NCBI GenBank assembly: GCA_958420075.1 | Contig: CATZIM010000100.1 | Span: forward strand, 1-6,725 | Source of the DNA: an uncultured Clostridia bacterium | GTDB taxonomy: Bacteria > Bacillota > Clostridia > Lachnospirales > Anaerotignaceae | DNA: 6,725 bases | Direction of reading: 5' to 3' | Shown here: in pieces, positions 1 to 4,629 of the stretch | Position numbering within the stretch: position 1 is the first letter of the stretch | Layout of the letters: each line of letters starts with the position of its first letter | Made by a program: the position numbers and the translations under genes | The notes under the pieces: model-generated | What the model was told of the DNA's origin: nothing | The model's database searches: none | What the model saw: only the letters and a program-made list of their open reading frames with translations

Positions 1-159
1 GTCCATCTCCTCCAAAGCATCGGAAAGCTGCGGGTCTGTGGTCAGTTCTTCATAAGATACCTTTTTCTGGGTTTCTTCCGCTGGTTCTTTCTCGCCGCAG
101 CCTGTCGCGGAGAAAGAAAGAAGCAATAGAATGGGTATGATTTTCGTGATGAGTTTCAT
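1..159 (-). CDS. Putative lipoprotein, N-terminal fragment (runs off left edge)
   Basis: Only the first 53 codons are present; the frame is open to the window edge. The product starts MKLITKIIPILLLL, a lysine-containing n-region followed by a hydrophobic core, and reaches a lipobox-like S-A-T-G-C with the cysteine at residue 21. It therefore looks like a secreted lipoprotein processed by signal peptidase II and tethered to the outer face of the membrane. The -3 position of the lipobox is Ala rather than the preferred Leu, which is tolerated. After the cysteine comes a charged Glu/Lys-rich linker (about residues 23-33), then the start of a mature domain with many acidic residues. The ATG is preceded by AGGAGG at 166-171, which fixes the start. 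It has its own promoter at 201-229 and follows the terminator of the operon to its right, so it is probably a separate transcription unit. No family can be assigned from this fragment. Confidence 0.8.
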   Translation of the reverse strand, partial: MKLITKIIPILLLLSFSATGCGEKEPAEETQKKVSYEELTTDPQLSDALEEMD

Positions 160-200
160 AGGCAGCCTCCTTTTGATTAGCGACAACTAACTTCATAAGG

Positions 201-229
201 AGCATACCATGTTTTCCAGACCTTAGCAA
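201..229 (-). promoter_or_regulatory. Sigma-A-type promoter with extended -10 for the lipoprotein gene
   Basis: On the minus strand a -35 TTGCTA (224-229) is followed by a 17-base spacer and a -10 TATGCT (201-206). The -10 is preceded by TGG, giving the TGn extended -10 motif common in Firmicutes. Each hexamer matches consensus at four of six positions; the exact spacing and the extended -10 carry the call. Transcription would begin around 194, leaving a short leader before the ATG at 159. Confidence 0.6.
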
Positions 230-239
230 TGGTTTCCGT

Positions 240-282
240 AAAAATCAAAAGCCCCTCGCATCCAAAAATGCAAAGGGCTTTT
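240..282 (-). terminator. Rho-independent terminator of the four-gene operon
   Basis: An 8-bp outer stem pairs 247-254 (AAAAGCCC) with 275-282 (GGGCTTTT), and an inner GCAT/ATGC stem pairs 258-261 with 268-271. On the minus strand the hairpin is followed by T-rich TTTTGATTTTT (250 down to 240). It begins one base after the stop codon of the 284-877 gene. The plus strand also has a T-run (279-284), but no plus-strand gene ends here. Confidence 0.8.
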
Positions 283-283
283 T

Positions 284-877
284 TCATTCTTCCCGTTCAA
301 ACCGCACCACATAGGCGCCCAAAATCTGTTCACAGGGAATGGCTGCTGCCGTTTCCGCCGTAAAAGGCTGTTTGGGATACGTGATTTTTGCCTCTGTGGG
401 AATGGCTGGCAGCGTTTTTCCATTGACACTGACACCTTTGGCATCTGTTTCCGTAAAATGCCAGGAAAAGACGCAGTCGCAAAACTCCTTTTTCTGGTCA
501 ATACTCTCTGCCGGGCGGAAGGCTTTATCCAAAAAGAAACAGCCGTCATTGTCTTTTTCCGCCGGGCATCCCCCTACAGCTCCCGTTCCTGTATAAGTAA
601 TCTGGAGAAAAGGCGTTTGAAATGTCACTGCCTTCCCCTCTCTTTTGCAAGTCAGGTCTGTGTTTTCGCTGTCCCAGTGGGCAACATTGAGCCAGCCCCG
701 TTTGCCGCGGGCTTCCACTGGCGTATTCAGTTCCAGATAACATGTTTCTGTTTCATCCGTCCGAATTTCTCCGTTGATACGCAACACCGGACGCAGGGAG
801 ACAAAACCCTCCGGCAAAAAAGCACGCAGGCGATCCTGTTCCACGCCGTATGCCATGACAAATTGTTCTACTTTCAT
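284..877 (-). CDS. Conserved hypothetical protein, possibly acetoacetate decarboxylase/DUF2071-like
   Basis: This is a 197-residue soluble protein with no signal peptide or membrane segment. I chose the ATG at 877 because AGAGGTGA sits four bases upstream; an in-frame ATG 24 bases earlier lies inside the previous gene and lacks such a site. The N-terminus (residues 1-40) has an RLRAFLPEGF segment followed by RPVLRINGEIR. This loosely resembles the opening of the acetoacetate decarboxylase/DUF2071 beta-barrel group, where a conserved LPxG-like turn is followed by beta strands. I could not confirm a catalytic lysine, so no enzyme activity is assigned. The middle holds a GxGAxGGCP stretch (about 97-105), and the protein has several cysteines (C46, C77, C104, C113, C133, C135, C182). 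It is the last gene of the operon; the stop codon of the membrane protein upstream lies within this gene's ribosome binding site, implying translational coupling. The gene is real with high confidence; the family assignment is weak. Confidence 0.8.
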   Translation of the reverse strand: MKVEQFVMAYGVEQDRLRAFLPEGFVSLRPVLRINGEIRTDETETCYLELNTPVEARGKRGWLNVAHWDSENTDLTCKREGKAVTFQTPFLQITYTGTGAVGGCPAEKDNDGCFFLDKAFRPAESIDQKKEFCDCVFSWHFTETDAKGVSVNGKTLPAIPTEAKITYPKQPFTAETAAAIPCEQILGAYVVRFEREE

Positions 878-881
878 ATGA

Positions 882-1073
882 TCACCTCTGTTTTTTTCCA
901 AATGGTGCCCAAAGGAGTACCGCAGTCACCAAAATATACACCAGATAAATGCCGTAAGTGACACTGTTGCTCCACGGAAAACTGCCAGCGGGGTGCCCCA
1001 AAGCGTACACCACAAAACACACTGCCAGCACCAAGAGCAAAAGCCCCAGTTTCCGGCTTGTTTTTTTCGTCAT
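882..1073 (-). CDS. Small two-helix membrane protein, function unknown
   Basis: A 63-residue protein with a basic N-terminus (MTKKTSRK) and two predicted membrane helices, about residues 9-25 and 40-57. They are separated by a short loop with GHPAG and PW, and the protein ends in a basic tail (GKKQR). The positive charges at both ends predict that both termini are cytoplasmic with the loop outside. The start is well supported by AGGAGGG nine to ten bases upstream. Its ribosome binding site overlaps the TAG stop of the preceding gene, and its own TGA stop forms part of the next gene's ribosome binding site with a 4-base gap, so it is embedded in the operon. I recognise no family. It could be an accessory subunit or anchor for the paralogous proteins encoded just upstream, which is inference from context only. 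Confidence 0.75.
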   Translation of the reverse strand: MTKKTSRKLGLLLLVLAVCFVVYALGHPAGSFPWSNSVTYGIYLVYILVTAVLLWAPFGKKQR

Positions 1074-1084
1074 AAAAATCCCTC

Positions 1085-1624
1085 CTATGCTTCAACTTGC
1101 AGTTTCCGCCAGGAAAACCACTGAGGAATGCCGTCAACCTTATCATAATTTCCGTTCAGATTTTTATAAATAGCAACACAGTCCCAATTCCGTCCGGGAT
1201 GTTTTTCATAAACGGAAATCTCTTTTGACAGATAGCCCTCATCAAAAGTATAGGCTATTTTTCTATGGTCTGCATCTCGAAAACGCACATGGACCCCATC
1301 GGAAACGGAAAATTCCTCCAAATGTATCCCTTCTGTCAAATATTCCGCCAAAAGAGCTGCTCCTTCTTCTCTGGTGAATACAGTTTCTTCCTCTGCCGCC
1401 AAAGCCGCCTGCACCTCAGGCAGCGCCATCACATCTGCATGGAGGGTGTGGTCTTTCTCAGAAAAAGCGATTGCTGGAAATTCCTCTTTGATTTCCGCCG
1501 CCGTCATATCAGAGGGCTGAAACTGTACCACGCTATAGCGGCTGTTCATGCGAAAATCATAGATCGTATTTCCCACCAAAACAAAAGTCAGCACCACCAT
1601 CAGACAAATACCAATCTTCTTCAT
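1085..1624 (-). CDS. Membrane-anchored hypothetical protein, paralog B of a tandem pair
   Basis: A 179-residue protein. A single N-terminal hydrophobic helix (about residues 4-22) after MKK suggests a type II anchor or uncleaved signal, with the remainder outside the cytoplasm. The soluble part has an acidic helical region (about 38-105) containing DMTAAEI and VMALPEVQ, then a beta-rich C-terminal part with IAYTFD (123-128), EISVYE (135-140) and WFSW (169-172). All these motifs recur in the same order in the neighbouring 1639-2172 gene, so the two are paralogs. I chose the ATG at 1624 because AAAGGGGG lies eight bases upstream and the hydrophobic segment then starts at the N-terminus; an earlier in-frame start at 1672 would overlap the upstream gene. 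The function is unknown and I do not recognise the family. Confidence 0.85.
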   Translation of the reverse strand: MKKIGICLMVVLTFVLVGNTIYDFRMNSRYSVVQFQPSDMTAAEIKEEFPAIAFSEKDHTLHADVMALPEVQAALAAEEETVFTREEGAALLAEYLTEGIHLEEFSVSDGVHVRFRDADHRKIAYTFDEGYLSKEISVYEKHPGRNWDCVAIYKNLNGNYDKVDGIPQWFSWRKLQVEA

Positions 1625-1638
1625 ACTGCATCCCCCTT

Positions 1639-2172
1639 TCAGCGGAACAAACTGCCTACCCAGGAAAACCATGCGTGTTTCCCTGTCCGCTTCACATAGG
1701 AATCCCCCCAGGCTTCATAAGCAGCTGTATTGCGCCATCCGTCCCAACGCTGTTCATACACACTGATGATTTTCTGCATGGGCTGGGTTCCTGTGCCGTC
1801 AAAGGTATAGGAAATCCGTTTTTTCTGTCCCTGTTTGATGTCCAGATACACCTCATGATCCACTACGCCAAATCCCGTTAACAAATCGCCTTCTGCCAGA
1901 AAATCCGAAAGGAGAGCTTCCTCTTTTTCATTTGGAACACTTCCTCCGTCAGGCTGCGACAGGAGTTCCTGCACTTCCGGCAGCCCCATCACATAGTCCT
2001 CCAGCGCCTCATCCTGCTCAGTGACAGCGGTTTCCGGCATTTCCGCCAGAATTTCTTCTTTTGTCATGTCCTCTTTGACAAATACCGTCAGGCTCTCCGT
2101 TTTCTCCATATAAAACCAGCCTGCCACCAACGCCAGAACAACAATGATTTCAATCCATGTCTGCTTTTTCAT
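1639..2172 (-). CDS. Membrane-anchored hypothetical protein, paralog A of a tandem pair
   Basis: A 177-residue protein and the first gene of the four-gene operon. Residues 6-21 form one hydrophobic helix after MKKQ, giving a likely N-terminal membrane anchor with an external domain. The external domain carries DMTKEEI (35-41), VMGLPEVQ (61-68), a Leu/Glu-rich helix (about 84-100), ISYTFD (120-125), IISVYE (135-140) and WFSW (168-171), each matched in the downstream paralog. The linker at 72-83 and the loop after YTFD differ in length and sequence between the two copies, so the duplication is old. The start at 2172 has AAGGGGGA eight to nine bases upstream. A promoter at 2237-2266 precedes it with a leader of about 60 bases. 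There is no recognisable enzyme motif; an extracytoplasmic binding or sensing role is possible but only inferred. Confidence 0.85.
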   Translation of the reverse strand: MKKQTWIEIIVVLALVAGWFYMEKTESLTVFVKEDMTKEEILAEMPETAVTEQDEALEDYVMGLPEVQELLSQPDGGSVPNEKEEALLSDFLAEGDLLTGFGVVDHEVYLDIKQGQKKRISYTFDGTGTQPMQKIISVYEQRWDGWRNTAAYEAWGDSYVKRTGKHAWFSWVGSLFR

Positions 2173-2236
2173 GAGATTCCCCCTTAACCATGCCTTTCAT
2201 CTATGCCCTTTTTCTTTCCCCCGATCTCTTATTTTC

Positions 2237-2266
2237 AGCATAGCACGGCGGATGTATCTTTGACAA
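2237..2266 (-). promoter_or_regulatory. Sigma-A-type promoter with extended -10 for the paralog operon
   Basis: On the minus strand a -35 TTGTCA (2261-2266, five of six to consensus) is followed by an 18-base spacer and a -10 TATGCT (2237-2242). The bases just before the -10 are TGC, forming an extended -10. The element lies between the HAD gene terminator (2292-2317) and the first operon gene (ATG at 2172), exactly where an operon promoter is expected. Confidence 0.7.
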
Positions 2267-2291
2267 GCACATTTGTCCTTTTTACAGGCAT

Positions 2292-2317
2292 AAAAAAAGA
2301 AGGGAAAATCCCTTCTT
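2292..2317 (-). terminator. Rho-independent terminator of the HAD phosphatase gene
   Basis: A perfect 9-bp stem pairs 2297-2305 with 2309-2317 around a 3-base loop. On the minus strand it is followed by a run of seven T (2298 down to 2292). It begins three bases after the HAD gene stop codon. Confidence 0.9.
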
Positions 2318-2319
2318 CT

Positions 2320-2976
2320 TTACCGAAACAGTTCCACCAGTTCCGCCGGTGTTTCCACCACAGCGTCTGCGCCGCAGGCGGCAAATTCTTCCCGGCTGCC
2401 ATAGCCATAAAGCACGCCAATGGCTTCCACGCCCAAAGCGTGTGCCCCTTCGATGTCATATTTCCGGTCGCCTACCATGGCAACGTCGCTTTTTTCTGCA
2501 TTCATCCGTTCCAGCACATAAGCCACCACTTTGGTCTTATTATCCCGCTGGGATGCAGGGTCATCACCGCCGATGACCTCAAAATAATCTGCCAGACCGA
2601 AATGTGTCAGGATGCGCACAGCGGTGCTTTCATGCTTGGATGTAGCAACGGCAAGGCGTTTGCCCATTTTCTTCAGTTCTTCCAGCATTTCTTTTACGCC
2701 CGGATAAACGGCGTTTTCAAAAAGTCCCACGGAGAAATATCTCTCACGGAACACGGCTACGGCGTTGTCGATTTCTTCCTCTGTTTTCATGCCGAAAGCC
2801 TCACGGAAGCTATCCCGCAGGGGAGGCCCTACGATAAAGCCCAGTTTATCCGCTTCCCAAACTTCTCTGCCTGTTTTTTCCTGCATATGCTGTACGGAGC
2901 GGATGATGCCCTCCGCGGAATCTGTCAATGTGCCGTCCAAATCGAACAGGACGATGTTCTGCTGCCATTTTTTCAT
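2320..2976 (-). CDS. HAD-family phosphatase (5'-nucleotidase / phosphoglycolate phosphatase-like)
   Basis: A 218-residue cytoplasmic HAD hydrolase with all four signature motifs. Motif I is FDLDGTLTDS (residues 11-20) with nucleophile D12 and acid/base D14. Motif II is AVATSK, with T112 in the phosphate-binding position. The motif III lysine lies in the NKTK segment (K147 or K149). Motif IV is GDRKYDIEGA with D170 and D174 for magnesium. The helical cap between motifs I and II contains FIVGPPLRDSF (48-57), a pattern I associate with the HAD 5'-nucleotidase-like subgroup next to phosphoglycolate phosphatase (GphA). The substrate cannot be set from sequence alone. I prefer the ATG at 2976, which has AAAGGA nine bases upstream, over the in-frame TTG at 2985 that abuts the same site. 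It is monocistronic, with its own promoter (3010-3038) and terminator, and divergent from the sigma factor gene. Confidence 0.92.
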   Translation of the reverse strand: MKKWQQNIVLFDLDGTLTDSAEGIIRSVQHMQEKTGREVWEADKLGFIVGPPLRDSFREAFGMKTEEEIDNAVAVFRERYFSVGLFENAVYPGVKEMLEELKKMGKRLAVATSKHESTAVRILTHFGLADYFEVIGGDDPASQRDNKTKVVAYVLERMNAEKSDVAMVGDRKYDIEGAHALGVEAIGVLYGYGSREEFAACGADAVVETPAELVELFR

Positions 2977-3009
2977 GGTTCCCAATCCTTTCTCTTTTGC
3001 TTTCGTACT

Positions 3010-3038
3010 ATTTTACACCCTGCCTTTGCCCCTGTAAA
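3010..3038 (-). promoter_or_regulatory. Sigma-A-type promoter of the HAD phosphatase gene
   Basis: On the minus strand a -35 TTTACA (3033-3038, five of six) is followed by a 17-base spacer and a -10 TAAAAT (3010-3015, five of six). This is the closest match to the housekeeping consensus in the window. The start point would be near 3003, about 27 bases before the ATG at 2976. Confidence 0.75.
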
Positions 3039-3068
3039 GCTTCCCTTTTTCCTCATTTTTGGCTACAC

Positions 3069-3091
3069 TGAAAAAAAGAAAAATTTTTTCA
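3069..3091. repeat. A/T-rich inverted repeat in the divergent HAD/sigma intergenic region
   Basis: TGAAAAAA (3069-3076) and TTTTTTCA (3084-3091) are perfect inverted arms around a 7-base purine spacer. The repeat sits immediately upstream of the candidate ECF -35 at 3092. It could act as an UP-like A/T tract or as a weak hairpin. It is not a terminator for either gene, because both flanking genes start here. Confidence 0.4.
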
Positions 3092-3118
3092 AAAAACTTT
3101 CGCAACTTTTTACGCGTC
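3092..3118 (+). promoter_or_regulatory. Candidate ECF-type (autoregulatory) promoter for the sigma/anti-sigma operon
   Basis: A -35-like AAAAAC (3092-3097) carrying the AAC core is followed by a 17-base spacer and a CGTC -10 core (3115-3118). This is the layout expected for SigV/SigM/SigW-class ECF sigma factors, whose promoters typically combine an AAC -35 core with CGTC or CGTA. It lies about 55 bases upstream of the sigma gene start. A second AACTTT at 3104-3109, nine bases after the first, makes the exact -35 uncertain. Confidence 0.5.
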
Positions 3119-3174
3119 TCGTGCATCTAACAATCAGAAACACAAAATACTTCATCTTTTTCGGAGGAGATCCT

Positions 3175-3684
3175 ATGAAAACCAAACGGGAAAAACAGAC
3201 AGAAGACCTTCTCCTCAGTCAGTACAGCAGGTACTACCGATTGGCTTACAGCTATGTCCATAACGAACAGGACGCCCTGGACATCGTTCAGGAAAGCGCA
3301 TACAAAGCCATGCGGGACTGCCGCAGCGTCCAGAACGACGCTTACCTCGGCACCTGGCTGTATCGCATCGTCATCAACACCGCTTTGGAATTTCTGCGGA
3401 AAAACAAGCGGGAAGATACGGTAGAGGAGGTGACAGAACCGCTGACAGCAGCCGTGGGGGATTACACCAATGAGCTCGCCCAGCTCCACAGCAAATGGGA
3501 ACTGGAGGAAATGCTGGAACACCTCAATGACAGAGAGAAAAGCGTCATCATACTACGATTTTTTGAGGACTGTAAACTGGAGGACATCGCCCAGATCACA
3601 GGGGAGAACCTGAACACCGTCAAGGCACGGCTGTACCGGGCACTGCGAAAACTGCGGCCCGAAGCGGAACAGAATAGAATTTAG
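3175..3684 (+). CDS. sigV: ECF sigma factor, SigV-like
   Basis: A 169-residue extracytoplasmic-function sigma factor that would direct RNA polymerase to envelope-stress promoters. Region 2 spans about residues 15-80 and includes the core-binding DALDIVQESAYKAM (33-46) and the WLYRIVINTALEFLRK segment (61-76) for -10 recognition. Region 4 spans about 108-162, with the helix-turn-helix KLEDIAQITGENLNTVKARL (134-153) for -35 recognition. There is no region 1.1 or region 3, as usual for ECF factors, and the length is close to that of B. subtilis SigV. The ATG at 3175 follows a strong GGAGGAG (3163-3169). The same frame stays open far upstream, but that part is antisense to the HAD gene and not coding. 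The RsiV-like gene follows after 18 bases, so the sigma factor is presumably held inactive by that partner. The SigV label rests mainly on the partner. Confidence 0.9.
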   Translation: MKTKREKQTEDLLLSQYSRYYRLAYSYVHNEQDALDIVQESAYKAMRDCRSVQNDAYLGTWLYRIVINTALEFLRKNKREDTVEEVTEPLTAAVGDYTNELAQLHSKWELEEMLEHLNDREKSVIILRFFEDCKLEDIAQITGENLNTVKARLYRALRKLRPEAEQNRI

Positions 3685-3702
3685 AAAGGAGCGTCGGGGG
3701 TT

Positions 3703-4560
3703 ATGAAAACACAGGACGATCATAGAAGGGAGCCCATGGAAATGTGGAAAGAAGAGTATAACCAGATTCCCGTACCCCAAGAAGCAAGAGATAGAATAGA
3801 AGCAGGCATTACTAGAGCGAGATTAGAAAAGAAGAGGAGCGATCGTATGAAAAACATGAAACGTACCGGCGTGACCGCCGCAGCACTTGTACTCACATTT
3901 GGCATTGCCGTAAACGCCAGCCCCGTCGTGGCACAGGCTATGGACGGCATCCCCGTGATCGGCAGCATTGCAAGAGTGGTGACCATCCGCAACTACAACG
4001 AAAGTACAGACAACGGCATGATGGCTGACATCAGCGTGCCCCAGATCGACGGCAACGTAGCAGCCAACGCGGAAATGGACGCTTATGCAAAAGAACTCAT
4101 TGCCCGTTATGAAAAAGAAGTCGTTGCCCAGCTGGGTCAGGAAGAAGGCCACTACGCATTGGAATCCAGTTATGAAGTGGTTTCCGACAACGACAAATAT
4201 GTGAGCATCCGCATCAACACTGTGGAAACCATGGCAAGCGGCGCTGAATTCGTCAAAATCTTTACTGTAGACAAAGCTACAGGTCAAACCGTATCTTTGA
4301 AAGACTATCTGAACAGCCCTGAAAAACTGGAAGCTGTGAGCCAGAACATCAAAGACCAGATGGCAGCACAGATGGCAGAAGATGAAGGCAAAGTTTACTT
4401 CACAGAAGGCGAGCCCGGAGGCTTCACAGGTCTGACAGGGGATGAAAACTTCTATCTGAACGAAGCTGGTGAACTGGTCATCGTATTCGGTGAATACGAA
4501 GTAGCACCCGGTTACATGGGTACTGTATCCTTCACCATTCCCAAAGATGTAACAAAATAA
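3703..4560 (+). CDS. rsiV: Membrane-bound anti-sigma factor, RsiV-like (DUF3298 family)
   Basis: A 285-residue single-pass membrane protein with the architecture of RsiV. A cytoplasmic N-terminal region of about 50 residues contains WKEEYNQIPVPQEARDRIEAG (approximately 15-35), the likely sigma-binding part. A membrane helix follows at about 55-75, then an extracytoplasmic domain in two parts: a DUF4163-like region (about 90-190) and a C-terminal DUF3298-like region (about 195-280). Just outside the helix is AQA followed by Met80, a possible signal peptidase cut site; in B. subtilis RsiV, lysozyme binding exposes such a site and starts destruction of the anti-sigma factor. AGAAAGGAG overlaps the stop of the sigma gene but lies 11 bases before the ATG. 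An alternative start at 3736 has GGGAG only three bases upstream, so the true start may lie between residues 1 and 14. A strong terminator follows. Confidence 0.88.
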   Translation: MKTQDDHRREPMEMWKEEYNQIPVPQEARDRIEAGITRARLEKKRSDRMKNMKRTGVTAAALVLTFGIAVNASPVVAQAMDGIPVIGSIARVVTIRNYNESTDNGMMADISVPQIDGNVAANAEMDAYAKELIARYEKEVVAQLGQEEGHYALESSYEVVSDNDKYVSIRINTVETMASGAEFVKIFTVDKATGQTVSLKDYLNSPEKLEAVSQNIKDQMAAQMAEDEGKVYFTEGEPGGFTGLTGDENFYLNEAGELVIVFGEYEVAPGYMGTVSFTIPKDVTK

Positions 4561-4568
4561 CCACTTTC

Positions 4569-4580
4569 GAGGATATCCTC
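4569..4580. repeat. Perfect 12-bp palindrome between the anti-sigma stop codon and terminator
   Basis: GAGGATATCCTC reads identically on both strands and starts nine bases after the stop codon. It is separate from the terminator stem that follows. It could be a small hairpin in the 3' untranslated region or chance. Confidence 0.35.
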
Positions 4581-4585
4581 ATAAC

Positions 4586-4627
4586 AAAAGGCACGGCATT
4601 TCCTTTCTGGAAATGTCGTGCCTTTTT
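4586..4627. terminator. Bidirectional terminator between the anti-sigma factor and spoIIP genes
   Basis: A 14-bp stem pairs 4590-4603 with 4609-4622 around a 5-base loop, with one G-T wobble. It is flanked by AAAA (4586-4589) and TTTTT (4623-4627), which extend the pairing. T-rich tails exist on both strands, and the two flanking genes converge on it, so it should stop transcription from both sides. Confidence 0.92.
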
Positions 4628-4629
4628 CT

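Noticed and set aside
160..283. Possible small RNA or riboswitch between the lipoprotein gene and the operon terminator
   Set aside because: The gap is accounted for by a terminator, a promoter and a short leader. No conserved riboswitch structure could be recognised.
458..961. A 167-residue plus-strand open frame
   Set aside because: It is antisense to two operon genes with good ribosome binding sites, and has no initiation site of its own.
874..1146. A 90-residue minus-strand open frame overlapping the small membrane protein
   Set aside because: It is the alternative frame of the 882-1073 gene, lacks a ribosome binding site and overlaps the upstream gene, whereas the 63-residue frame has AGGAGGG and a clear two-helix pattern.
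3069..3091. Terminator at the A/T-rich inverted repeat
   Set aside because: No gene ends here on either strand, and the stem is almost all A-T, too weak for termination.
2203..3174. A long plus-strand open frame that runs in-frame into the sigma factor and would give a 493-residue fusion
   Set aside because: It is antisense to the HAD gene, whose motifs are intact, has no ribosome binding site at its start, and the sigma domain begins at 3175 after a strong GGAGGAG. The frame before 3175 reads as non-protein-like sequence rich in Phe, His and Cys.
3823..4287. A 154-residue minus-strand open frame rich in His, Cys and Phe
   Set aside because: It is the shadow of the RsiV-like gene; no promoter or ribosome binding site supports it.
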